DNA of 64,000 nt from Eikenella longinqua (GCF_001648355.1 NZ_LXSL01000013.1:62001-126000); one strand, 5' to 3'; counted from the first letter of the stretch, positions 35,971 to 43,862 are shown. Numbers and translations: made by a program. Notes: generated from the sequence alone by a model not told the origin.

Positions 35971-36807
35971 CTAATCCAACCTGCGATTACTGTCATATGG
36001 CAAGCACATCGCCTTACGCCAAAAAACCATCACAATTGCCGCTGCAATGATGATGATTCCGTATGGAATCATGCCGTTGCCGTTTTCATATGCCGCCCGT
36101 CTGCCCGGGAAACCCGTGCGTGCGGTATTGGCAACCGTATGACACGCAACCAATACAAATACCGAACCACCGCTGCCGTTGTACAGCCATACATAAATAA
36201 TTCTCACGGCAACCGTCCCAGCCAATCCCCATGCAATCAGTTCGGCAGACTGCCCCACGGCAATCATGGACGGCAAATGCCACAATGCCCACGGTATCCC
36301 GATAATCAGTGCCGTAACAAGCGGGGTAAAACGCCGTTGCAGACTTTCAGTTGCATAGGCGGCATAGCCCAATTCCTCGGCAACTGCCGCGATAAAGAAC
36401 ATGACGAACGCACCGGCGAGCGGCACAAGCGATACGGATAAGGTAGGTATGTTTTGTCCTGTTTGGCGTATCGCGACATAAGTCAGCAGATAAAATAGAG
36501 GGAAAATCAGTATTGCCGTCCAAAAATAGGCAGAATGCTTTATCCGCCCGTAATCAAACACACGTCCAAACAGTCCGCGTACCGCTGCCATTCCGCTCTC
36601 GCGGTAACGCAGTAACGCGGCGGCAACCGTCGGGGTGAGTGCTGCGCCGATGTCGGTCAGCGGCAGATTATCAGGCAGAGGACTGTGTTTGAGAAACAAA
36701 GACAGTAGCCAAAACGGCGCGCTCAAAGCGTACACCAGCAGAAAGTATTGCCACGGATGCGAATAATTCACGTCCAAGCTCCCCGAATACTTGACTTGCA
36801 TTTGCAT
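35971..36807 (-). CDS. CPBP family intramembrane protease
   Basis: A 278-residue membrane protein with about eight helices of the CPBP (Rce1/Abi) glutamic-type intramembrane peptidase family. Motif 1 is VAEELGYAAYATESL (catalytic EE), motif 2 ALWHLPSM (His), and motif 3 VACHTVANTART. The start is ATG 36807 with GGAGG ahead; a second Met follows two codons later. Bacterial members are often linked to bacteriocin immunity or self-defence, but no bacteriocin gene is visible here. The gene is single, flanked by direct repeats, and lies in an accessory island. Confidence 0.88.
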   Translation of the reverse strand: MQMQVKYSGSLDVNYSHPWQYFLLVYALSAPFWLLSLFLKHSPLPDNLPLTDIGAALTPTVAAALLRYRESGMAAVRGLFGRVFDYGRIKHSAYFWTAILIFPLFYLLTYVAIRQTGQNIPTLSVSLVPLAGAFVMFFIAAVAEELGYAAYATESLQRRFTPLVTALIIGIPWALWHLPSMIAVGQSAELIAWGLAGTVAVRIIYVWLYNGSGGSVFVLVACHTVANTARTGFPGRRAAYENGNGMIPYGIIIIAAAIVMVFWRKAMCLPYDSNRRLD

Positions 36808-36826
36808 ATTACCTCCATTTATTCAG

Positions 36827-37087
36827 TATCGGCGGGTTGGGTTGGCAAACCCAACATTCCAGATAACTTGACGGGTTGGTTAGGTCATAGCCCAATTTAC
36901 CCTCACTGTTTTCAGACAACCTTTGCGTAGGTCGGGTATTCATGCCCGACAATTTTTTTGCGTTCGGGCAACCGTCGGACATGAATGCCCGACCTACGGC
37001 GGCTGTGTTTCAGGCTGCCTTTCGGTGCGCAGGGCTACCTGAAAAAGGCTACCTGAAAAATACGGCAGCCTGAAAACGCCGCATCAG
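36827..37087. repeat. Direct repeat copy B, right of CPBP protease gene
   Basis: This 261-base partner of copy A has the same internal palindrome (36927-36950 with 36974-36997). Its last four bases include the creB stop codon (37084-37086), and copy A ends with the same bases, so the duplication edge falls at the end of creB. Confidence 0.85.
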
Positions 37088-37764
37088 CCTTCGCTAAAAC
37101 TATACCCCAGCCCGTGGTGCGTGCGGATGGGTTCGCCGGCCACGCTCGCTTCGCGCAGTTTGTGGCGCAGGGCGCGGATGTGGGTGTTGATGGTGTGCGG
37201 GTCGGAGGGGCGGTTGCCGCCGAACATGGCGGCGAGCAGTTCTTCGCGGCTGAACACGCGGCCGGGGCGGTGCAGCAGGGTGCGCAGCAGGCGGTATTCG
37301 CCCTGCGTGAGCGGCAGTTCGCGCCCTTGGTGGCGGATGCAGCAGGCGGGCGCGTCGTCGTGCCATACCAGTGCGGATTCAGCTTCGGCGGCGGGCTGTG
37401 TTTGTGTGCGCCGCAGCACGGCTTTGACGCGGGCGGTGAGCTCGCGCGGGCTGAAGGGTTTGCCGATGTAGTCGTCTGCGCCGAGCTCGAGGCCGAGGAT
37501 GCGGTCGGTTTCTTCGTCTTGGGCGGTGAGCATGATGACGGGCTGGGCATACTGCGGGCGCAGGGTTTTGAGCAGTTCGAAGCCGTCGGTGTCGGGCAGG
37601 CCGACGTCGAGCAGGAGCAGGTCGAAGCGTTCGCGCGCGAGCAGTTGCCGTGCCTGCCCTGCGGTGGGGGCGATGCGTGCGGTGAAATGGGCGCGGGCGA
37701 GGGTGAGTTCGACCAGTTCGGCGATTTCGCGCTCGTCTTCGATGATGAGGATATGCGGGTTCAT
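37084..37764 (-). CDS. creB: CreB-like response regulator
   Basis: A 226-residue OmpR-family regulator. The receiver has phospho-acceptor Asp53 in LLLLDVGLPDTDGFELL and the segment LTAQDEETDRILGLELGADDYIGKPFSPRELTARVKAVLRR, nearly the CreB wording as I remember it. The winged helix ends with THHGLGYSF. The ATG at 37764 is preferred over TTG seven codons upstream. In E. coli creB directly precedes creC; here the CreC-like kinase is 7.9 kb downstream beyond the island, and a reduced creD lies divergently upstream. Confidence 0.88.
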   Translation of the reverse strand: MNPHILIIEDEREIAELVELTLARAHFTARIAPTAGQARQLLARERFDLLLLDVGLPDTDGFELLKTLRPQYAQPVIMLTAQDEETDRILGLELGADDYIGKPFSPRELTARVKAVLRRTQTQPAAEAESALVWHDDAPACCIRHQGRELPLTQGEYRLLRTLLHRPGRVFSREELLAAMFGGNRPSDPHTINTHIRALRHKLREASVAGEPIRTHHGLGYSFSEG

Positions 37765-37941
37765 GGCGGGGCGGGGTTTCTGCAAAATGGCGGATGGGCG
37801 GTTTTCAGGTAGCTTTTTTAGGCAGCCTTTGCGCCCGATATGCTGTGTATGGCCGGAATCGTGGTTTCTTCATAACACGGCATGACTCCGGCGGTATTGT
37901 ACGCAAGGGCGGCGGGCGGCACACGCTTTCAGGCTGCCTTC

Positions 37942-37957
37942 TTCATGAAATCTTCAT
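37942..37957 (+). promoter_or_regulatory. Cre-tag-like direct repeat upstream of reduced creD
   Basis: TTCAT-GAAATC-TTCAT is a 5-base direct repeat with a 6-base spacer, the same spacing as the enterobacterial CreB site TTCAC-N6-TTCAC, differing at one base per half. It lies 96 bases before the creD-like start and 177 bases upstream of the creB start. Confidence 0.4.
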
Positions 37958-38052
37958 TATTGCTCCACGGGAAATTGACGCGGCACGGGCATACTGGGCG
38001 CAGTTGGCAGGCGCGTGTCCTGCCGTGTTTGATTTTTTTGAAGGAGCAGAAA

Positions 38053-38622
38053 ATGACGAAAAAACTATGGAGCGTGTTGGGGCTTTGCCTTGTGTTTGCC
38101 GTGGTGCTGTTTGCGATTTACGGCCTGGCGGAGCAGCGGGGGTATTACCAATCGAGCACGCTGTTGGACGCGGAAGACTACCGCATGATTATCCGCAGCG
38201 TGAAATACGGCATGGTGCTGGTGGTGCTGGTGTTTGCCTCGTTCTTTTTGAGCGAGGTGTTGCAGGAATGGCGCATCCACCCGATGCAGTATCTGCTGGT
38301 GGGCGCGGCCTTGTCGATATTTTACCTGCTGCTGCTTTCGCTGGCCGAGCATATCGGCTTTACCGCCGCTTATTGCATCGGCGCGTTTGCCTGTATCAGC
38401 CTGCTGTGCTGGTATCTGCATTTCGTGCTGGCCACCACGCGCGGGGTGTATATGATGACCGCGCTGCTCGCGGCGGCCTACGGCGCGATGTTCGTGCTGG
38501 TGAAAATGCAGCAATACAACCTGCTGGTGGGCTCCTGCCTGCTGTTTGCCGCGCTGTTTGCGGTGATGTATTACACGCGGGAAATTGATTGGTATGCGCT
38601 GGGCGGGGAGGCTAAAGATTAG
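38053..38622 (+). CDS. creD: Reduced CreD-like inner-membrane protein
   Basis: A 189-residue protein preceded by AAGGAG at 38041. The first helix (LWSVLGLCLVFAVVLFAIYGL) is followed by a loop of only about 30 residues, then EDYRMIIRSVKYGMVLVVLVFASFFLSEVLQEWRIHPMQYLLVG and four further helices with SLAEHIGFTAAYCIG and ending TREIDWYALG. These match the C-terminal membrane half of E. coli CreD (450 residues); the central periplasmic domain of some 250 residues is absent. CreD is a CreB-controlled protein tied to envelope and beta-lactam phenotypes. The junction is clean and the frame open, so it looks like a functional short form rather than decay. Confidence 0.8.
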   Translation: MTKKLWSVLGLCLVFAVVLFAIYGLAEQRGYYQSSTLLDAEDYRMIIRSVKYGMVLVVLVFASFFLSEVLQEWRIHPMQYLLVGAALSIFYLLLLSLAEHIGFTAAYCIGAFACISLLCWYLHFVLATTRGVYMMTALLAAAYGAMFVLVKMQQYNLLVGSCLLFAALFAVMYYTREIDWYALGGEAKD

Positions 38623-38640
38623 TGCGCGATAGGCGGATAA

Positions 38641-38721
38641 AGGCTACCTGAAAATTTTAGCTGCGCAGAAACTCGTAAAGCTTGTTTTAGCTGCGCTGAA
38701 GCAGACGCTTTCAGGTAGCCT
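38641..38721. repeat. eikDUS-bounded hairpin repeat, copy 1 (also creD terminator)
   Basis: An 81-base unit: eikDUS, then TTTAGCTGCGCAGAAACTCG, AAAGCTTGTTTTAGCTGCGCTGAAGC, and a second inverted eikDUS, followed by TTTTT. It is nearly the reverse complement of the unit at 49256-49337. Confidence 0.8.
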
Positions 38722-38799
38722 TTTTATATGCCGGTGCGGCTGAGGGGAGGCTACCTGAAAATATGGCTGCAAACAAAAACAGTTGGGCTGCTTGGGCGG

Positions 38800-39810
38800 T
38801 TAGCGGCGGGAGTCGGGTTCGTTTTTGCGGTAGTGCCCTTGCTGGTAGGGGACGGCATGGTTGCGGATTTCTCCTTTGGTGAGGCGGTGCCATGCGCCGC
38901 GCAGATAGGTGAGGCCGACGGCGAGCAGGCCGTCTTGCTTGAGGCGGCGCGGGTGGAATTCAAAATACACCGGCAAAATGTGGAAGCGGAAGCTTTTCGA
39001 GGCTCGGTTTACATAGTCGCAGTCTTCGCCCAGGGTGATGGTTTCGTCGAAACCGCCGAGATGGCGGTGGACGGTTTGCGTGCTGAAGATGCAGGCGCCG
39101 GCGCATTGGGGAAACCAAAACTGCATGGCACGCATTATCCAGTCGGCGCTTCGGATGGCGGCACGGATGCGCCAGGAAGGGTCGCGGCTGCGGAGGCGGG
39201 CGGCGGCCACCAATAGGCCGCTGTTGTCTAGCGCGCGGCGGGCTCGGGCCAGGAAGTCGGCATCCAGCCGCACGTCGGCATCAAAGAAAATAAGCCGGTT
39301 GGCGCGTGCTTCGGCGGCGCCTGCGTTGCGCCCTAAGCCGACGCTGCGTGCTTTCATGGCCACCGTGCGCAGGTTGAGGCTACCTGAAAAACGGCGGGCA
39401 ACGGCCAGGGTGTCGTCGTCACTGTTGCTGTCGCTCACGATGACTTCGAAATCGTTGAAGGTTTGGGCTTGCAGGTCGCCCAGCAGCTTGGCGATATTTT
39501 CTTCTTCGTTCAGCGTGATGATGACGATGCTGAAGTGCGGCCGGTGCAGCAGGTCGCCATACTCCGGGTGGTGCTCGATATAGGTGCGCACGAAGGAGCA
39601 GCTCGGGCGTACCGGCCAGCCGTGGGCGCGGGCGTGCGCCAGCGCGGTTTGCACCAGCCGTGTGCCGATGCCGCGCCCGCCGATGGGCGGCGGCACAACG
39701 GTGTGCCGGAAATCATAGGTGCCGTCGGGCAAGAGGGTATAGCTGAGGTAGGCGGTTTCGCCGTGTTCGGTGAGTTCAAAACGTTGGGCAGCGGGTTGAT
39801 GGGTAACCAT
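38800..39810 (-). CDS. Fusion of GNAT-type acetyltransferase-like domain and family 2 glycosyltransferase
   Basis: A 336-residue protein of two parts. Residues 1-90 resemble small YjdJ-type N-acetyltransferase-like proteins: GRGIGTRLVQTALAHARAHGWPVRPSCSFVRTYIEHHPEY holds the acetyl-CoA-binding R/G loop. From residue 92 a GT-A glycosyltransferase begins (FSIVIITLNEEENIAKLLGDLQAQTFNDFEVIVSDSNSDDDT), with the metal-binding DAD in IFFDADVRLDADFL and GACIFSTQTVHRHLGGFDETITLGEDCDYVNR. No start codon or SD lies at the junction, so it is a true fusion. The role may be glycan synthesis; acceptor and donor are unknown. An eikDUS lies inside. Confidence 0.85.
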   Translation of the reverse strand: MVTHQPAAQRFELTEHGETAYLSYTLLPDGTYDFRHTVVPPPIGGRGIGTRLVQTALAHARAHGWPVRPSCSFVRTYIEHHPEYGDLLHRPHFSIVIITLNEEENIAKLLGDLQAQTFNDFEVIVSDSNSDDDTLAVARRFSGSLNLRTVAMKARSVGLGRNAGAAEARANRLIFFDADVRLDADFLARARRALDNSGLLVAAARLRSRDPSWRIRAAIRSADWIMRAMQFWFPQCAGACIFSTQTVHRHLGGFDETITLGEDCDYVNRASKSFRFHILPVYFEFHPRRLKQDGLLAVGLTYLRGAWHRLTKGEIRNHAVPYQQGHYRKNEPDSRR

Positions 39811-39845
39811 GGTTGGCGCCTGGAAGCGGAAAGGGAACAGGATAA

Positions 39846-39873
39846 TATAGTGAATTAAATTTAATCCACTATA
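39846..39873. repeat. Correia-like terminal repeats joined end to end
   Basis: A 28-base inverted repeat starting TATAGTGAATTAAA and ending TTTAATCCACTATA, exactly the two ends of a Correia element with the middle missing. It lies in the short lpdA-to-glycosyltransferase gap, upstream of the fusion gene. Confidence 0.7.
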
Positions 39874-39880
39874 CAGAGAA

Positions 39881-39922
39881 ACAGGCTACCTGAAAAATGC
39901 AGAACGGTTTTCAGGTAGCCTG
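39881..39922 (-). terminator. Inverted eikDUS terminator of lpdA
   Basis: ACAGGCTACCTGAAAA pairs with TTTTCAGGTAGCCTGT across a 10-nt loop, 22 bases beyond the lpdA stop on the minus strand. Confidence 0.65.
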
Positions 39923-39943
39923 TTGAACTAAGCAATCAGATGC

Positions 39944-41749
39944 TTATTTTTTCTTGCGCTGCGGGGGCAGGTCGGTGCAGGTGCCCATGGCCACTTCGGC
40001 GGCCATGCCGATGCTCTCGCCCAAGGTCGGGTGCGGGTGGATGGTTTTGCCGATGTCTTCCGCATCGCAGCCCATTTCGATGGCCAGGCAGATTTCGCCG
40101 ATCATGTCGCCGGCGTGGGTGCCCACAATGCCGCCGCCGATAATCAGGCCGCTTTCGGCATCGAAAATCAGCTTGGTGAAGCCTTCGTCGCGGCCGTTGG
40201 CGATGGCGCGGCCGGATGCGGCCCACGGGAACACGGCTTTGGTGATCTTGATGCCGTCGCGTTTGGCGATTTCTTCGGTTACGCCCACCCAGGCCACTTC
40301 GGGGTCGGTGTAGGCCACGCCGGGGATCACGCGTGCGTCGAAATAGGCTTTGTGGCCGGCGCAGTTTTCGGCGGCCACGTGGCCTTCGTGCACGGCTTTG
40401 TGCGCCAGCATGGGCTGGCCGACCACGTCGCCGATGGCGTAGATGTGCGGCACGTTGGTGCGCTGCTGTTTGTCCACTTCGATGAAGCCGCGCTCGGTTA
40501 CGGCCACGCCGGCTTTTTCGGCGTCGCACAGTTTGCCGTTGGGCGCGCGGCCGGCGGCCACCAGCACGAGGTCGTAGCGCTGCGGCTCTTTCGGCGCTTT
40601 TTCGCCTTCAAAGGTTACATAAATGCCGTCTGCTTTGGCTTCCACGGCCACGGTTTTGGTGTTGGTCATGATGTTGTCGAAGCGGTGTTCGTTCATCTTC
40701 TGCCATACTTTCACCAAATCGCGGTCGGCGCCCTGCATCAGGCCGTCCATCATTTCCACCACGTCCAGGCGGGCGCCCAGCGTGCTGTACACGGTGCCCA
40801 TTTCCAGGCCGATGATGCCGCCGCCGATCACCAGCATCCTTTCAGGCAGCTTGCCGCCGTTTTCACGCAGCTCCAGCGCGCCGGTTGAATCCACAATGCG
40901 TGGATCTTCGGGGATGAAGGGCAGTTTCACCACGCGGCTGCCCACGGCGATGATGCAGTTTTTGAAGGCGACGGTTTTTTTCTCGCCGGTTTCGGTGGCC
41001 TGTTCGTATTGGGGCGATTCGGTGAGCGCCACTTCGATGTGGTTGGCGCCCACGAATTTGCCGTAGCCGCGGATGATGTCCACTTTGCGGGCTTTGGCCA
41101 TGCCGGCCAGGCCGCCGGTGAGCTTGGCGATGACTTTTTCTTTATAGGTGCGCAGTTCGCCCACATTGATTTCGGGCTCGCCGAACTTGATGCCGTTTTT
41201 CACCAGGTGTTTCACTTCGTCGATCACGGCGGCGTTGTGCAGCAGTGCTTTGGAGGGAATGCAGCCCACGTTCAGGCACACGCCGCCCAAGGTGCTGTAT
41301 TGCTCGATGATGGCGGTTTTCAGACCTTCGTCGGCTGCGGCGAAGGCAGCGGAATATCCGCCCGGGCCGCCACCCAACACGACCACGTCGTATTCGGCAT
41401 CGGCGCTGCCGGCAAATTGCGCGGCCTGCGGCGCGGGTGCGGCGGCTTTCGGGGCTTCCTGCGCGGGAGCAGGAGCAGCGGCTTTGGGCGCTTCGGCAGC
41501 GGCGGCCGCGCCGGCGGCTTCAATCACGGCAATCACGCCGCCTTCGGAGATTTTGTCGCCCACGTTCACGCGCACTTCCTTCACCACGCCGGCGGCTTCG
41601 GCCGGCACGTCCATGGTGGCTTTGTCGGTTTCCAGCGTAATCAGCGTGTCTTCCACGGCGATGGTGTCGCCCGCTTTGATTTCCACGGCGATGATGTCCA
41701 CGTTTTCGTGGCCGCCGATGTCGGGCACTTTCAATTCGATCAAGCTCAT
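39944..41749 (-). CDS. lpdA: Dihydrolipoyl dehydrogenase with N-terminal lipoyl domain
   Basis: A 601-residue E3 subunit of the pyruvate dehydrogenase complex. Residues 1-80 are a lipoyl domain with the lipoylated Lys43 in ETDKATMD; an Ala/Pro linker (about 82-113) follows; then the FAD domain (VVLGGGPGGYSAAF), the redox pair Cys158/Cys163 in GGVCLNVGCIPSK, the NAD domain (VIGGGIIGLEMG) and the dimer domain. His of the active site is expected in HPHPTLGES. The lipoyl fusion is normal in Neisseriaceae. The aceE and aceF genes are not next to it in this window. Confidence 0.95.
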   Translation of the reverse strand: MSLIELKVPDIGGHENVDIIAVEIKAGDTIAVEDTLITLETDKATMDVPAEAAGVVKEVRVNVGDKISEGGVIAVIEAAGAAAAAEAPKAAAPAPAQEAPKAAAPAPQAAQFAGSADAEYDVVVLGGGPGGYSAAFAAADEGLKTAIIEQYSTLGGVCLNVGCIPSKALLHNAAVIDEVKHLVKNGIKFGEPEINVGELRTYKEKVIAKLTGGLAGMAKARKVDIIRGYGKFVGANHIEVALTESPQYEQATETGEKKTVAFKNCIIAVGSRVVKLPFIPEDPRIVDSTGALELRENGGKLPERMLVIGGGIIGLEMGTVYSTLGARLDVVEMMDGLMQGADRDLVKVWQKMNEHRFDNIMTNTKTVAVEAKADGIYVTFEGEKAPKEPQRYDLVLVAAGRAPNGKLCDAEKAGVAVTERGFIEVDKQQRTNVPHIYAIGDVVGQPMLAHKAVHEGHVAAENCAGHKAYFDARVIPGVAYTDPEVAWVGVTEEIAKRDGIKITKAVFPWAASGRAIANGRDEGFTKLIFDAESGLIIGGGIVGTHAGDMIGEICLAIEMGCDAEDIGKTIHPHPTLGESIGMAAEVAMGTCTDLPPQRKKK

Positions 41750-42066
41750 TATTTTGCCTTTCTTGTGTGTTGGGTTGTGTGTGCCGATAAAAGCGCTGCA
41801 ACCCGTGGGGTTGTTGGGGGAGGGCTACCTGAAAAAGGCTACCTGAAAAATGTCTGCTTCAGCGCGGCCAAACAAGCGGCGCGAGTTTCTGCGCGGCTCG
41901 AAAGCGGAACCGTTTCCGGCCGCCCGATGGTTTGCTCAAGGGCGGATTATAGCGCACTTCGCCGCCTTTTCTGCGGCTTTGTTTCCGGCTTGGGAGCGGG
42001 GCGGATTGCGGCGGGAGGGCGGTTGCGGTATATAATGCCGCTCAAACCGTAGCTTGCGAGATTGCC
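41750..42066. other. lpdA-pssA divergent intergenic region
   Basis: It contains two tandem eikDUS and a degenerate copy of the DUS-bounded hairpin repeat (41836-41904, with GCTTCAGCGCGGCC and GCGAGTTTCTGCGC). It must hold the promoters of both divergent genes; TATAAT-like GGTATATAATGCCG near 42028-42041 is a plausible pssA -10. No gene is seen. Confidence 0.5.
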
Positions 42067-42861
42067 ATGAATCCGTTTGACACTCCCGGACAGCCCGCCA
42101 GCCGCCGCGAGGCTTTCCGCCAAAACAGCATCTATCTGCTGCCCAATTCCTTCACGCTGGCGGCTTTATTTTGCGCCTTTTTCGCCATCACCCAAGCCAT
42201 GCACGGCCGCTATGAAGCAGCCGCGGTGGCGGTGTTTGTGTCGATGCTGCTCGACGGCATGGACGGCCGCGTGGCGCGCTGGACCAACAGCCAGAGCGCG
42301 TTTGGCGAGCAGCTCGACAGCCTGGCCGATATGGTGAGCTTCGGGGTGGCGCCGGCGCTGATTGCCTATCAGTGGCAGCTCCACGATTTCGGCCGCATCG
42401 GCTATTCGGTGGCCTTTATCTACTGCGCCTGCGCGGCTTTGCGCCTGGCTTTGTTCAACACGCTCATTGGCAAGGTGGACAAACGCTGGTTTATCGGCAT
42501 TCCGAGCCCGACGGCGGCGGCGCTGGTAATCGGCCTGGTGTGGGTGGACCACAGCTTCGGCGGCCTGCCGCTGGCGGGCTGGTGGTGTTTGATCATCACG
42601 CTGTTTGCGGGGCTTTCGATGGTGGTGCAGATCCGCTTTTGGAGCTTCAAGGAAATCAATATGCGGCGCAAGGTGCCGTTTTTCGGGCTGATTTTGGCGG
42701 TGCTTGGCTTTTTGGTGATCACTTGGGAGCCGTCGCTGGTGTTGTTCCTGCTGTTTTTGGCCTACAGCCTGTCGGGCTATGTGCTGTGGTTTTGGCAGCG
42801 CGGCCGCAAACAGAAGCCGCAAGCGCAAGCGAAGCCGGAAGACGGGCCAGAGGCTACCTGA
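42067..42861 (+). CDS. pssA: CDP-diacylglycerol-serine O-phosphatidyltransferase PssA
   Basis: A 264-residue inner-membrane enzyme that makes phosphatidylserine, the precursor of phosphatidylethanolamine. It has the CDP-alcohol phosphotransferase motif D-G-x2-A-R-x8-G-x3-D-x3-D in DGRVARWTNSQSAFGEQLDSLAD, and about seven hydrophobic helices. This is the membrane-type PssA of Gram-positives and many betaproteobacteria, not the soluble E. coli type. The C-terminal KQKPQAQAKPEDGPEAT is polar, and its last codons (GCT ACC TGA) lie inside an eikDUS that supplies the stop. Confidence 0.93.
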   Translation: MNPFDTPGQPASRREAFRQNSIYLLPNSFTLAALFCAFFAITQAMHGRYEAAAVAVFVSMLLDGMDGRVARWTNSQSAFGEQLDSLADMVSFGVAPALIAYQWQLHDFGRIGYSVAFIYCACAALRLALFNTLIGKVDKRWFIGIPSPTAAALVIGLVWVDHSFGGLPLAGWWCLIITLFAGLSMVVQIRFWSFKEINMRRKVPFFGLILAVLGFLVITWEPSLVLFLLFLAYSLSGYVLWFWQRGRKQKPQAQAKPEDGPEAT

Positions 42862-42957
42862 AAAACTTTGGGCGACTGAGAGGCTACCTGAAAAGCTGAA
42901 TGATGAATACGCCGCTGCCGATTGTTTTCCGGCGGCGGTTTTGCAATGGAGGCGGAT

Positions 42958-43767
42958 ATGTGGGGCATGGAAGTGTGGCTGCCGCTGTTGGCGGTGGGCG
43001 CGGCGGCGGGCTTTTTGGCGGGGCTGTTGGGCATCGGCGGCGGGGCGGTGACGGTGCCGATTGTGCTGTGGTTTCTGGGCAAGCAGGGCATTGGCGGGGC
43101 GCACAGCCAGCATTTGGCGGTGGGCACGTCGATGGCGGTGATGGTGTTCACCACCTTTTCCAGCGCGCTGGCGCAGCAGAAAAAAGGGGCGGTGCGCTGG
43201 GAGTTTGTGCGGCGTATGGCGCCGGGGCTGGTGGCGGGCAGCCTGCTGGGCTCGCTGGTGTCGAACCGGATTCCCACTTTCGGCTTGCAGGTGTTGTTTA
43301 TCGTGTTTTGCTATTTGGTGGCGGCGAAAAATTTGTTTCGGCTCAATCCGCAGCCGGCGGCCAAGCTGCCGGGCGAACGTGCGCAGGTGGGCGTGGGCGG
43401 GCTGTTTGGGCTGCTTTCGAGCTGGGTGGGCATCGGCGGGGGCTCGCTGTCGGTGCCGTTTATGATGTATTGCCGCGTGCCGGTGCATCAGGCGGTGGCC
43501 ACTTCCAGCGTGCTGGCTTGGCCGATTGCGGTGTCGGGGGCGGCGGGCTATTTGGTGTCGGGCTGGGATGTGCCGGGTTTGCCGGCGGGCACGCTGGGCT
43601 TCTGGTATCTGCCCTGCGTGGCGGCGCTGGGGGTGTGCACGGTGTTGTTTGCACCCTTGGGGGTGACGGCGGCGCACCGCCTGCCGCCGGAATGGCTGAA
43701 GCGGGCTTTCGGGGTGTTGATGGTGGTGATCGGCAGCCAGATGCTGTGGAAGCTGTTGTATGGCTGA
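42958..43767 (+). CDS. TauE/SafE family anion exporter
   Basis: A 269-residue inner-membrane protein of two similar halves of four helices each (AAAGFLAGLLGIGGGAVTVPI and GLFGLLSSWVGIGGGSLSVPF). The family exports sulfite, sulfoacetate or related anions; the substrate here is not known. I take ATG 42958 because GGAGG lies five bases before it; ATG 42946 is an alternative. Its last two codons and stop (TAT GGC TGA) lie inside the left terminal repeat of a Correia-like element, so the natural C-terminus may have been altered. Confidence 0.88.
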   Translation: MWGMEVWLPLLAVGAAAGFLAGLLGIGGGAVTVPIVLWFLGKQGIGGAHSQHLAVGTSMAVMVFTTFSSALAQQKKGAVRWEFVRRMAPGLVAGSLLGSLVSNRIPTFGLQVLFIVFCYLVAAKNLFRLNPQPAAKLPGERAQVGVGGLFGLLSSWVGIGGGSLSVPFMMYCRVPVHQAVATSSVLAWPIAVSGAAGYLVSGWDVPGLPAGTLGFWYLPCVAALGVCTVLFAPLGVTAAHRLPPEWLKRAFGVLMVVIGSQMLWKLLYG

Positions 43768-43862
43768 GGCGCTTCACTTCCTGCCGCGTTAGCTCGCCTT
43801 GCCGTATTGCCCATACTGCCTGCGGCTCGCTGCTTGGGATGAAGTGAAGCGCTTCAGCTATA
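43759..43862. repeat. Correia-like MITE, 104 bp
   Basis: Inverted ends (43759-43780 and 43841-43862, two mismatches; left TATGGCTGAGG, right CTTCAGCTATA) enclose a core with GCCTTGCCGTATTG and CTGCCTGCGGCTCGCTG. The core in reverse is GAGCCGCAGgCAGTA..TACGGCAAGGCGAGC, shared with the elements at 52.4 and 62.7 kb. The 43863-44081 gap beyond has one eikDUS and the ndk upstream region. Confidence 0.8.
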
